A DNA stretch of 64,000 nt, taken from assembly GCF_029227915.1 (NCBI RefSeq), contig NC_079876.1, positions 26,385,828 through 26,449,827 of the forward strand. The letters run 5' to 3'. Shown here piece by piece: positions 24,801 to 35,965 of the stretch. This stretch comes from Hydractinia symbiolongicarpus. Its lineage: Eukaryota; Cnidaria; Hydrozoa; Anthoathecata; Hydractiniidae. A program made the position numbers and the translations under genes. Every line of letters starts with the position of its first letter. Position 1 is the first letter of the stretch. Below the pieces are notes generated by a model. That model did no database searches. It was not told where the DNA came from and saw only the letters and a program-made list of their open reading frames with translations.

Positions 24801-27800
24801 CTTGACACTCCAGATATAAAACTTGATCATCACATTGATTCTGTACAATTTCAGGAATACGATCACATAAATACTTTATGTTGCCATCCTATAATATTGT
24901 CTACTGTTTGTTGTAAACCAATTTGTGAAATTATACTTATGCATAATACAATTTCATATTTTTCGTTTACTTTATCTTGTTTCAATACAAATTGTATAGC
25001 ATTGTATTGAAACAAGATAAAGTAAACGAAAATTTTTATAAATTGCAAAAATAAATCTAACCTTGAGCATTTTATGACAATGGTTGCCAATAAAGCTTTT
25101 TCCGTGGTACGCCTGCCTCTCAACACCAAGCTCCTGCAGTGTATCGTCTAGGGATGATACGCAAGGACCAGATCCAATTTCCAATTGGTACTTTTCTTTG
25201 AATGCTTTTATGCTTCTATGTTTCTCCTTCAGTTCAAATTCTAAGTTATCCAACTCTGGTTTGTAGTTTTTTTCAAACTCATCCTTGGTAATTTGTTTAG
25301 ATATAACCATCCAGTTCATATGTTCCTGCTGGTTATCATACTCGTCCTCCAATTCTTTTGACTCATTTTGTAAATTGCTAAATATATACATATATATATA
25401 CATATATATATAGATATGTTATAAAGAAATGCAGCCCAAGATATGATTGGAAGTAGTATTAATAATAATAAAAATCTAGTAAGGTGTACATACATTAAAA
25501 TTCTCATATTTGCCATAAACTCTGCAAATTTAATATTAATTTCACCATCAGTAGTTTGAGCATGAATTGTGGCAATTCTTAAATCAACTTCTTGACAGTA
25601 GCTTTCCAAGTTGTTGAACATTTTTAAATATATCCCAAGTGTTAGGTGGAGCCCTGGTATAGCCACCTATATAAAAAGTAATAAAAAATAGGTTTGCTGA
25701 ATTTTCATAACATTGCACGAAGTACATTATACTTACTTGTTCTAGGGGGATGTTAAAGAAGCAATCATGTATCACATTTTGATAGTGTTTGGCGTTTTTC
25801 ACTAACGATCCATTGTCACGAAATCGCTGCAGGTTTGTGTTCAAACTGTCCAAGCTACGTTTTGGAAAAGATCCACGAATAAATTTTGGGATGCAAAGTT
25901 GGTCAGTCTTTATGCTGCACCAGAGACAACAGTGACGGCCTGTAAAATTTAAAACACTAAGGTAATTTTATAGATAGATTTTATTTTATATAAGACACAT
26001 TGTATTATTGATATATAATATACACATAATTTTTTTAAGGAATCTGAAGTGATATGTGCCCAAAGAAGGAACTTTTGAAGCTATTTTTGTTTTTCCTTAA
26101 TGTGAAATTTGATATTTATTTTAATTTAATAAAACATGTCATTACCATTTGCCCCACTAATTCCATACATAGCACATAAATACTCGTAATCTCCATACAT
26201 AAAGAGACGGATCTTCAAATTATTCCACTTCTGTTTTTGTAGAATCCTAATTTGTGGTTTAAATCTTTCTAAGCAGATTCTTAAATTTGTCACGGAATCC
26301 TTTGCCTCAAATATGCTGAAGATGGTCGTATTTTCTTTGCGATTAGGGTTTCTAATATTTGCCACTTGATAGCTCATTTTGAAACTGTTATCACCATGGT
26401 CACCACCAATTTTAACATGTATTTCATCATCCGGTATAAATGAGTGATGAACTAATTGATTATTTTTACTCAGTTCTGTTAACCGGTTTAATATATGACC
26501 TACAACATTGTAAAGGTATACCCAAGGCTTGGGATCTACAACAAGCTGCTTATTACTACTACTAAATTTTCGAGTTAGAGGAGCTAGCTCAGCAACAAGC
26601 CCTTTCCCTATCCACTTGTCTGCAACCTGTCTTGTTGTTTTTTCAGATGCAAGTTTGATGTCAAAAGTGGCAAGCCATCGGGAAATATTTCGCATAAGGT
26701 TCCATGGCAAATTCAAGGTGGCTTTCATGGCGGCAGCAGTCTCAGCTGGAATGGAGACATGATGGATTTCTGCGATTATTTGTTTTCGCTGCTCCTTGTC
26801 ACATTTTTTCATGATCGCAGCTGTTTGTTTCACAAATGCATCATTTGAATTTCCTGAAATCATGTTGATTATATTTTTAGCTGTTTTGCTCCGATCAGAT
26901 AAGCTTCTTTTACTACTTTCATTTGATAACTTTCTTGGCATGCTGATCGGTGTAACCGTTATTGGCTAAAATAAAGAAATGTTTTTTATTTTTAGTCTTT
27001 GTTAGATATATAATATATATATATATAGTAGAAATATGAATAATTTTCAGGTAAATGCAGAAAAATATGTATATTCTAAATGTTTATTTATATACCTGTG
27101 GTCCTTTTGTAGCAAATTGAATTGTTTGATTCGGTAGTTTTGACTGTTTAATTTTGATACCAACCAAATGTGTCATGCATTTTTCAATAATTGTCGGTAC
27201 AGGCTTAGACGGACTTAGCTTTAAAATGTCGTTGGGTGTCATCAATTCTGGCTCAATGGTTTTTTTCGGCCTTCCACCTTTTTTAGATTTTATAGGCCGT
27301 CCCCCTTTAGATTTAATTTTCGAGAAATTTGATGCACTGCCTTCTTTCCATCTTACTGGGCATTTTGATGTTTTTGTGCCCCGCAAATTACAATTTTGCA
27401 TTGTGCAGTAACATTTATTACAAAATTTTGGTGGATGTATTTTGTTTACATCTTGCTCAAAGTCCTCCTGAAATGCTGACTGAAGGCCAGAAAGGTTTTC
27501 CTTTACAAGATAGGAAACTCTTCCATTCAAAATATTTCCACATATGCGACAAAGTTTGGTTAGATCTGTATGTTCTGCCATTCTATAGCTATAATTATTC
27601 TAAAAAATAATATTATGTAACCAGTTTAATCGTTGCCTTTCCAATTATATTTTTTAACTTAGTCAAAAGCTTTTTGCAAACATAAAGTTTCACATTTCAT
27701 GACCATAAGCTTTTTTTCCTGTCTGTGCCACCATTTTAAAAATTTGAATTTTGTTCAACTTTGATGACAAATATTTTTCAGAAAAAAACTGAAAGCAGTA

Positions 27801-30800
27801 TGGAACTTTAAAAAATAGAAAGTATAATCCTTGGGCTTTCGTAACATATAAGTTTGATTAGGTGAAAAACTCTATATAACGTTATAGCCGACCTGTTAGC
27901 TAGGTCACTTTTTGACTCGACATTTACCGTCTCGTCTTATTTACGTTTGTTGCGCTTGGAAACGACAACAAAATTGTTTTTTGATTTTTTCCACAGCATC
28001 TGAAGACCTTAGATGCTAGTTAAATAGATTTACATAAGGCCACGCGAGAGTAAAATTTCTGTTATCGACATTAGAAGTTGTGCCTTTATCAGCAACTTTG
28101 TTACAAAATTTTGGAAGCTCGCCCCAGACTCCCGGCAAATGCGCTTAAATTCCATTGTACGGCCGTTTGAATCACCCGTGCATTCGGAGCAGTAAAAATG
28201 ATCGAATTTAAAATTTAAGTTCTCCCTAAAGTAAAACAATAAAAATATAAATGTAAAAAATTTTCCGACTTTATCAAAGAGACAAATAAAATCGAAATTG
28301 TTAGAGATTTTTGAATCAGAAACAATACTTTATTAAAAAGGGGTACCCCTTTTTCCCCTGTTTATCCCAGAACCTGATTCTTTCCATGTGTATTTTAGGT
28401 TTTCTTCAAGAATATCAAAAAATGTCCACCATTTTCCAAGGTACCTTGAAGGTAGAAACTTTCGCGGAAAAAAAGTTTGGTGGAAAATAAATTTGGCATA
28501 AATGACGAAAGGTAATTTGTCGGGCGACAAAATTTGACGGGAATTTTATTTGGCAGAGAGCTAAAATAAATAATTTTTGCGGGAGGTGTTGATATTCAAA
28601 AATGGGCAATGTACGCTCATTGCTACGTGATGTTATTGATATCTCATGGTACAGAAAAAAATTTGTAATGTCAAGCTATAGATTTGTGGACTTCTAACAA
28701 AAGGATTAGATCATATTTTTTTTGATGACATCACCTATCTGATGAGGTGTACCGGCATTTTTAGATCAATAAAGAAAATTTGATAATAACCGAAAATTAT
28801 TTGCGAGCCAAAATTTTCTGTCGACCCTGAGTGACGACAGTTTGAGGCGAAGCACCGACAAGTGTGAAGAGATAATGTTTATCTATGCTGAAAAACACAA
28901 TAAAATCGTTTATCGTACCTTTCACCCAAGAATAGTCCTCTAAATCTGTAACACCCACTTCTCTTAGAGCTTCCTCATCGATAGCAAAATTACCAGTGTA
29001 CGAACGACTATTTCTTGTCAGTATCACATAAGCTGCATCAGCCATGATGTCGGGTTTACGACTTTGATTCATTAATTCGTCACCGCCTAGCATTTTGATG
29101 GCAGCTGTTGCTATACCTACAAGAAAAGTGCATAATGGTGTCTGTATCATTTTTGTGCATTCGCAATTTGAGAGCTTTAATCTCAATTGTGTAAATTTAT
29201 ATTGTTGCGCTAAATGCCGGATGGCAAAGATGAGATATATTATGTGATCCATTTTTCGGATAGGTGTAATCCTAGCTACATTCTGTAGCCAAAGTGACAA
29301 GCTAGCCAACCAAATTATGGCTGCGTATACATGCTGACATGTTGCAACTAACATAAAATAATTTTTTTTAGTTTTATGCTCAAAAGAACTGGTGAAACAC
29401 AATTTGAATACATAAATAATTTTATTTTAAATATTAAAGAATATTTTTGTTGGAAGTTTAAAAGAACTGGTGAAATTCAATTTGAATATAAAACTAATCT
29501 TATATATTATATGTGTATCATACTCGTGCGCAATTTTTCTAACCATTACACTACCTTTTTATAAGAAAGGGACATGCAAGAAAGTAGTCCTCAGGGTTCC
29601 AGGGTATTTGTTGACGTCAAGTTACGCCCTGCCAACGTTTCGTTAACAAAACTCTTAACGATGTCTGAACGCTGAAACTAGAGAAATGCTAAAGACAATT
29701 ACAGTAGGCTGGATGGGTTGAGTGGTTGAATATTTTGGCTAGGTGTTGATAGGTAGAGTCGAGTCTGGGTGTAGGTGTGAACACACGGTACTACCCTTAC
29801 AGTAACGGCAGTTCAAAGTCTTCATTTCTAAAAAGAACCTTAGTGATTTCAAAATTAAGGGATCATGTGTTTTCGTGTTCTATTTTATTACTCGATGTTT
29901 CGGTGAGGATACTTCATATTGTACAAATAAATACCTGTCTTCGGCCACAGAGCATTCACAGCTACACCATCATTTCTGAATTCTTCGGCCATTCCAAGAA
30001 CGCACATGGACATTCCATATTTTGCTATCGTGTAAGCTAGCATAACAAACGAATACAACCATAAGCGAAAAAACAATTTCGCAACAGGAAGAAAGCTGCT
30101 TCACAGCTCATTTTTAGGATCGGGGGTTTCCTTTTAACACTCAATCAAAACGGTAAATACAGCTTCTCCAATCTTTATCGGAAAGATGGGGTCCAATCAT
30201 CGTTCATTGGGAAGGAAGGTCTATTAATAGAACTCTCTTCCCAATAAACTTGGGTGTTTTGTAGGTGGAAATGCCAGAAGTCTTTAGTTGTAAGAATTTA
30301 GATGCGCTTGTGACCTTTTGCTTAGTTTGCTTTACTAATAAAAACAATTATCGAGCCCAACAAGTAATTTTCTCTACTTTAATTTGAATTTAAGCAGCCC
30401 AGCATTAAAAAAACTCACCAAACTGGTGAGTTTTTCAAGGGTAGGTACTTATTGGAAGAGCCGTTTTGTTAAATTTATTTCGCAAACATTTGGCACTTAT
30501 AGGGGGGGGGGGCTTAATTGATGTATTACAGTAATTCTTACAGTATGATAGCTAACACTGAATGGCTGATTGATGTGTTACAATTATTCTTACAATATGA
30601 TAGCCAATAAATGGCTGACTGATGTTTTAGAATAATTCTAAACGTGTATACTCAACACAGAATGACAAAAAAAAAATCTTACCTGTATGGTTTTTGAACC
30701 AGACTGGTTTCATGTTAAGCGGTGGACTGATATTTAAGATGTGAGGATTTTTGCTTTGTTTCAAGTATGGTAGACAAGCTTGAGAACTAAATGACATAAT

Positions 30801-33541
30801 ATAAAAGTCACTCCCCATTGACTTTAGGTCTTGATTGAATAGTCAATTGACTTTAGTGAAGTATGCAAACCTCAGAACTACAGCAACTTTTATTTAATTC
30901 CAATTTACCTGGTTTAGTCTCCAAGCATTTATTTAATATCCATTTATACAAGCAAATATTTAACCTTAAGCAAACACACAAAAACAAAATAGAATGATTA
31001 CCATAAATATGTTCCCCTCGTGTTGATGGAGTTCATCAGATCGTACCTACGAAAATAATAACAACTTATTTTTAGATAGCATTTCAGAGTCTTAAACGAG
31101 CTATGAAAAAGGCCAAATGATTTATTGCAGCGTCAGAAAAGCTGTGTTAGTATACGGAAAGCAACTCACATTATGAGACTAGAAATAAAGCCTTGTTTTC
31201 ACTGAGGGTGATGAGCCCATCACTTTCCTCAAGGAATCATCACTTGGGGAGAGCTACTTATTAAAAAGCGATGAAACTTTTTTGTTGCCTAGATCTTCAT
31301 TTACTTAATGATTTTTTGTTTGTCATTGGAGAATTTCCTGTCTCTAATTACTATTGTCTTCAAGATAAACATGTTTGAAAAGTTCCATCATCACCACAAG
31401 CCTTGTCAAAATATTTCTAGTGGGTATAGCTTGTCCAATCAGATCAATTGATTTCAGTACGATATGTATATACCATTTTTTGAAGTGAAAATCTGGTTTT
31501 AGAAGTGCAATTTGCCACTTGCCTAGCCTTTTTCCATCCGTGTATAATGCTCAGTAATGTATGACAAAAAAAATAGATTTTGTTGATTGAATTTTTGGAC
31601 TTTTAAAATGAGACTGATGTTACAAAAAATATGAAAAAAACAATATGTATCTAATAAAACTCAAAGAATAAAAAATAAGTACAACAATATACCTTTTCAT
31701 TTCAGTTTCTAATGTCCCTGTTAAGCTTATAGCAGATGCATTGTTTACCAGAATATCAATACCTCCAAATTTCTCAACTGCTTCTTCCACAGATTTCTGC
31801 ACAGCTTGGTCATCTCTGATATCAACAACACAAGGTAGACATTGGCCTCCTGCTTGTTCAACTATTAGTAAAAAAAAACTTCATATCAAAGCAACCAATA
31901 AAGGAAAAAAGGAAAAAGGCTTTTTTCAAAGGAAAATTACCCCTTTTATACTGTTTTCAATGGTGTCTGCATTGACAAACATTAAAAATTTCTCCATTTG
32001 AGAAAAGACATTAAAAAGCTTATGAGGTATTTATTCAATCAATTGTTTACCCGGGGTGGTCAACAGTTAAATAAAAAACCCAAAAACGCAAACGAGATAA
32101 TGTTTTGTTAACATATAAGACTATAAAGAAAATTGGCTTGAAAAATATCTTCCCCAGCATTTCTTGTTAGCATGTGGATGTTTGTTTATTGCTGTTTAAA
32201 AATTTAAAGACATCACCTCATGGCTGTCTGTTTTTTTTATTGATGTTATTTCGCCTGCTCTGAAAGAAATAGGATTAGTTGACAAGTTACTTCAGTTAAT
32301 ACAATCAATAACAATTTTGGGTAAAGAAAATTTTGCAATTTAAAAAAAAAGAAATTTTTGCATCTCAAAATTAATTTTTGTTGATGACCAAGTTAGTTAT
32401 TTTAAACATTAAATACCCAGTTAAAGATGTATTGAAGGATATATAGATAGATATGCATATTTTACATGGCCAGACTCACAAATATAGAGGCATGATATTT
32501 ACCCTGCCTATTATTTTATTATAGTCGTTAGTCCATGGAAAAATCCAGGGGCTCGCCCTTCCTTTTTATATTGCATCACATGCTTCTCGATACTTGCGCA
32601 GCTAAGCTACCATTTTGCGTGACAGACAGACGTATACAGGTATTATAATATAGATATAAACTATAGTCAAAGAGTAGTGAGTGGGATTACCAGATTGGAG
32701 CAAAAGCCGTTTTTTAGATAATCACACAGTAAGATGGTACATGCTTATGGCATGGCCTTAGAATACCCCTCTCATTTTAATTTTACAACTGAATTAACCT
32801 ACTTGACCAAGGTGTAGGTGGCAAACAAAAACAATGCATTACAATCACGTCCGTTAAGGTTAGAGTCCCAAACTTATAGAACAGGCTGGTCACGTAGGTA
32901 GGTCATATAGGTTACTTTGTAGAAAATCCATCATCAAAATACATAGCACACGTTGGTCACGTAGGTAGGTTACTTTTATAGGAACTGTTACATATTGCAA
33001 GGGGGTATTCTTAAAGGTGAGTGCATGGGGGTGATTCTGATATTTTCCGAATCAGGTTAATAAAATGAAGCTCTGATCGAAAAATTGGCAGATTCTGAAT
33101 ACCTCATGTCTCCATGATCATAGTATTTTTTAGAACCACTCATGCACACACTCTTCAATGCGACACGTAATACTTACTTTCTTGAGCAGCAGTGTAAACA
33201 GTACCAGGCAATTTTGGGTGAGCTGTCACAGTTTTCGCAGCTATCACGATATTAGCACCATCTTTTGCTAACTTTAGTGCAATGGCTTTTCCAATTCCTC
33301 TGCTAGCTCCAGATATATACGCAGTTTTACCTGCAAGTTGCCTGTGTTAAAGTAATACGATACAAATTAAAGAAGGAGAGAAAGCTAAAAACCACATCAG
33401 ATATATAAAAATGGACAAATGTTTCACAACGTTTCTATTATTTTTCTGAATCTTATAATATTTTAATATTTTGTAGAGACCATGACTATACAAAGCATCA
33501 AATTGAATTAACACAAAATTTTACCCAGTATTTAATGCCAT
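21818..33541 (-). CDS. HSDL2: Hydroxysteroid dehydrogenase-like protein 2 (SDR + SCP2 domains), complete, 9 exons
   Basis: Peroxisomal/mitochondrial short-chain dehydrogenase fused to a sterol-carrier-protein-2 domain, implicated in lipid metabolism. Exons in transcript order: 33541-33525, 33341-33178, 31861-31693, 31046-31002, 30786-30683, 30036-29935, 29116-28919, 23574-23332, 22023-21818. All are GT-AG and phase-consistent, giving 415 residues (human about 418). SDR signatures: SGASRGIG cofactor loop, NNASAISL, ILNISPPLN and the YTIAK active-site segment. The C-terminal SCP2 domain spans the last two exons (VWLLDL, LKIKGDM). The protein ends in SKL, a canonical type 1 peroxisomal signal. 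The first coding exon holds only MALNTG. Intron 7 is 5.3 kb because a DNA transposon sits in it; splice sites of the flanking exons are intact, so the gene should still function. Confidence 0.95.
23264..23315. repeat. Perfect 21-bp hairpin in HSDL2 intron 8
   Basis: Arms 23264-23284 and 23295-23315 are exact reverse complements, with a ten-base loop. They lie about 17 bases past the exon 8 donor in transcript direction. Homology stops at both outer edges, so it looks like a recent palindrome-forming mutation rather than a mobile element. Confidence 0.9.
23628..23690 (+). repeat. Left terminal inverted repeat and CATT target duplication
   Basis: CATT at 23628-23631, then the TIR starting CACGGGTG at 23632. 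The inner block GCGCATGCGCGGG is at 23664-23676. Confidence 0.7.
24295..27581 (-). CDS. RAG1 N-terminal-like transposase (N-RAG-TP type), 836 residues, 7 exons, intact
   Basis: Exons in transcript order: 27581-27096, 26965-26146, 25939-25737, 25666-25494, 25377-25062, 24888-24699, 24617-24295. Every junction is GT-AG, all phases match and no frame is broken. The N-terminus has a RAG1-type zinc region: CRICGN (C11, C14), then DVNKIHPPKFCNKC (C54, C57), the pattern of the vertebrate RAG1 N-terminal domain (CRICGN...DVDSIHPxxFCxxC). Two AT-hook-like GGRP motifs lie at residues 93-107. The core has KIGGDHGDNSF (D351/D354), MYGDYEYL (D421), HCCLWC (439-443), a Glu/Lys-rich probable coiled coil (about 562-640) and YGEQGGESIHHD (E776/E780). 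These acidic residues are candidate DDE catalytic positions by inference. RAG1-N-domain elements (N-RAG-TP) are known from molluscs and other invertebrates. Whether the core is homologous to RAG1/Transib cannot be decided by eye. Confidence 0.85.
24960..25032. repeat. Perfect 31-bp hairpin inside a transposase intron
   Basis: Arms 24960-24990 and 25002-25032 are exact reverse complements, separated by eleven bases. It lies in the intron between transposase exons 5 and 6 (24889-25061). It has the same architecture as the hairpin at 23264-23315 but unrelated sequence. Confidence 0.9.
28130..28184 (-). repeat. Right terminal inverted repeat and CATT target duplication
   Basis: The TIR ends at 28180 (plus-strand CACCCGTG), followed by CATT at 28181-28184. 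The inner inverted block CCCGGCAAATGCGC is at 28131-28144. Confidence 0.7.
29381..29496 (+). repeat. Tandem direct duplication in HSDL2 intron 6
   Basis: AAAAGAACTGGTGAAA followed by a CAATTTGAATA-type tail occurs twice, about 80 bases apart. Confidence 0.6.
30522..30640 (+). repeat. Two to three tandem copies of about 55 bases in HSDL2 intron 5
   Basis: The recurrent core is TGATGTATTACAGTAATTCT / TGATGTGTTACAATTATTCT, then TTACARTATGATAGC and AATGGCTGA. Confidence 0.6.
32521..32655 (+). repeat. Dispersed hairpin repeat family, copy C
   Basis: TAGTCGTTAGTCCATGGAAAAATCCAGGGG head, an AGCTAAGCTACCATTTTGCG segment shared with copy B, GACAGACAGACGTATAC and tail ATTATAATATAGAT. It lies in HSDL2 intron 2. 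Confidence 0.7.
32890..32975 (+). repeat. Short direct repeat GGTCACGTAGGTAGGT
   Basis: Two copies about 65 bases apart in HSDL2 intron 2. Nothing else was recognised around them. Confidence 0.5.
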
Positions 33542-33887
33542 TTTCTTTCCTGCAGCCAGTCACGCTTACAATGTTGTTTTCCTGAATGGACTTTGCCCCC
33601 TCGCGGCATCTTTTATATCTCGTGAAATGTTCACACGATGTCCCAGGTGGCAATTATATTTCCCCTAACAAAGGGTGTATCCTTTTTCGGCATCCAGGTA
33701 AGTTGTTCTACTCAACCTCGTACCCAAGATCTTTCAAAAATCGAGTTATTTAAATTTTTTTTATCCAACCTCGACGCCTCGCCGTCCCGATATAAAACTA
33801 AAGAAAAGAGCGTCTCCCCCTGCAGAAAAGGCATATCACTTCATTCGCAATTATATTGAAAATGTTTTTTTTTGCATTCCTCTTTAG

Positions 33888-34173
33888 TACCGACTGATAG
33901 CCTCGTGATAGATGGTTTGCTTCCAGTGTGGAAGGTCCTGGGTTTCAACCCCGTTGAGTATTGCCAGAGACTATAAAAGGTGTAAATTGTTTCTTCCTGC
34001 TTAGCGTCAGCATGAGAATAGGATTGATAACTAAGGCAGTTGCTGTCCTAGCACGGCTTTCGTAGCTTAAATAGGAGCTTTAAATGCACTAGAACCTCCA
34101 TCACAGCAGGACCTCTGTTGATAGCAGCACCAACAGAAGTAAAAAAGCTATCCTGAATAAATAATTTCAATAT
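33888..34173 (+). mobile_element. tRNA-derived SINE, copy 1
   Basis: A box-like GATAGCCTCGTGATAGATGG and B box-like GGTTTCAACCCCG, then a body shared with 36518-36812 (GAATAGGATTGATA, GGAGCTTTAAATGC, TAAATAATTTCAATA). Two copies with the same head, body and tail support a SINE rather than a tRNA gene. Confidence 0.75.
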
Positions 34174-34548
34174 TTTAATTATCTTACGCGCGCTTTCGCT
34201 TTCAAAGGTCATATATTATCACAACGGTTGCCTTTATCGTGCCACTGCCCTTAGTACCGCCGTTTTTGTAAAAGGTCGATAATATAACAACATTCATATT
34301 TTTGCCAACCTTCCCTCTTCTCGTTACAAGTCATATCCTTCGTTTATATGTGGTATCATCTTGGCATGGGAGAACAATGTGGCCAGAAATCAAAACTCAG
34401 TCATTAATAATTCTCTTCCTTCTACACAGAAATCGTACATATAAAGTTAATCTATTTATATATCCTGCGCACAACAAACCTTGTTCCCAGTGCTTGCTAT
34501 CTTAAGGGTCAAAATTGTTTATATATTAAAGTACGTAAGAAAAGAATG

Positions 34549-34600
34549 AATGATTGAATGAATGAATGAATGAATGAACAGAAATAAATATATCAGTGAA
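34549..34600. repeat. (GAAT)n microsatellite
   Basis: Runs of GAAT/TGAA continuing as degenerate GAATAAATGAAC to about 34650. Confidence 0.8.
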
Positions 34601-34756
34601 TGAATAAATGAACAAACGAACAGACAAAGAAACAAACGAATGAATAAAAATTAATAGACGCATGTGTTCCCACTTAAATAATAACATTGTATGTTCCTAT
34701 AAATAAACTTTGAATGTGGCCTCAAAGTATGTGTAATCCTGCAGTATTATGTGGCG

Positions 34757-34835
34757 ATATAACCCTCGTCTCCAGGACTTGTTAGGCTTTTTATATTTGA
34801 AAGGCCTGAACAAGTCCTGGGGACGAGGTTGTATA
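34757..34835. mobile_element. Palindromic mini-element (CCTGGGGACGAGG family), complete copy
   Basis: Left arm ATATAACCCTCGTCTCCAGG followed by ACTTGTTAGGC; right arm GCCTGAACAAGT then CCTGGGGACGAGGTTGTATA. The arms are imperfect reverse complements around a short AT-rich centre. This looks like a MITE of about 80 bases. Confidence 0.7.
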
Positions 34836-34954
34836 AACCCAAAAGTCTCATGTATGGTTAAGCATGCTTTAAAAACCAAGAATAGAAGAAAACTAGTACT
34901 TACTTCAAAAAAAATCTTAGAAAAAGTAAATATGAAAAATTAAAATTAAAACTT

Positions 34955-35150
34955 TTTGCGTTAAAATTTTTGTGTTACCGCACTATCTAGCCATTAGCGC
35001 CAAATACACAGCGCGTAAATAACAAAAACACCTTAAATCCAAAAGAAATAGAAAATTTTTTGCGTTAAAAATTGTGTTACCGTAATATCTAGCCATTAGC
35101 GCTATACATATCGCCTGAACAACAAAGAACACCTACAATCCGAAACGAAG
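34955..35150 (+). repeat. Tandem duplication of about 100 bases
   Basis: Both copies share TTTTTGCGTTAAAA, TGTGTTACCG, ATCTAGCCATTAGCGC and an ACACCT-AATCC-AA tail. Confidence 0.65.
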
Positions 35151-35458
35151 AATAAACTTGAGGAATAAAATGAAATGAAAGAATATAATATGCGACACAT
35201 GAGAACAGAACAGTCTAAAAAAAAATTGCATTATATATGAAGCGGAAACACCGGTAGACACAAAGCATGAAAATAAATCGAAACAAAAAACAACATAAAA
35301 GAATAAACTATTCTTTAAAAGAATGCACAGGAAATTGTTCGTAAAAAAAAAATATGTGAACATAAAAAAAATCCTTTCTGTTTTCTCTTCTCTCCTAAAT
35401 TGAGATAAATTGAAATACTAAACAAAGTAAATTGCAATAAAAATATACACCGTGGAGG

Positions 35459-35575
35459 CCAAACGCCTTAATTTTCAAGTAAACGCCCTACTCCTTAACC
35501 AAAAGCCCTATTTTTTAACTAAACGCCCTACTTTTTAACTAAACGCCCTACTTTTCACCAAACGCCCTACTAACC
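35459..35575 (+). repeat. 20-base minisatellite AAACGCCCTACTTTTTAACT
   Basis: About six degenerate units with the constant core AACGCCCTA. Confidence 0.8.
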
Positions 35576-35965
35576 AAGAAACAAAACGTGAAAACTGCAG
35601 AGAACGTCTTAAAAATTTTGACGTCAACACAAGCCTCTTCCCACAACCCAACCAATGATTACATATGAAAAGAACGATTTAATGAAGCTGCATTGATTTT
35701 TGTTTCAAATTTTGGGTTATTTTCCTTATTTTTCTCCCTTCGGGATACTCATTGAAAAAAGGAGTTTCAAGCTTCATAAATTAAAATCTTATTAAAAAAA
35801 GTTTGCAATCATTTTCTCATGTTTATAATACTCACATGATCTTATACAATAAGATTCTTTCCGTATTTTCATAAGTGATGTGCCCAAAAACGAAATATGG
35901 GAAGTTCGTAAGATACCTTAAAAAAATTTAAATGTATAAATTCCTATATTATATTTAAAAAAAAT

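Larger units (their letters stand above)
23632..28180 (-). mobile_element. 4.55-kb DNA transposon carrying a RAG1-N-domain transposase gene
   Basis: The left end reads CACGGGTGGTTCGAA and the right end, on the opposite strand, CACGGGTGATTCAAA. A second inverted match lies about 33-37 bases inside (GCGCATGCGCGGG against GCGCATTTGCCGGG). The element is flanked by CATT on both sides (23628-23631 and 28181-28184). If the first C is excluded, the flanks become a six-base GCATTC repeat, so the exact boundary is open by one base. Ends that begin CAC recall Transib, CACTA/Chapaev and V(D)J heptamers. It lies in HSDL2 intron 7 in the same orientation as HSDL2, and encloses one uninterrupted gene, as an intact autonomous element would. 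Confidence 0.8.
33542..35965. other. Intergenic HSDL2-GIPC: SINE, palindromic element, tandem repeats
   Basis: Both flanking genes are on the minus strand. The interval is largely repetitive: a tRNA-derived SINE (33888-34173), a (GAAT)n tract (34549-34600), a palindromic element (34757-34835), a tandem duplication of about 100 bases (34955-35150) and a 20-base minisatellite (35459-35575). No gene was seen. Confidence 0.6.

Noticed and set aside
28030-28239. Minus-strand frame across the right transposon end
   Set aside because: It spans the terminal inverted repeat and host DNA; not plausible as a gene.
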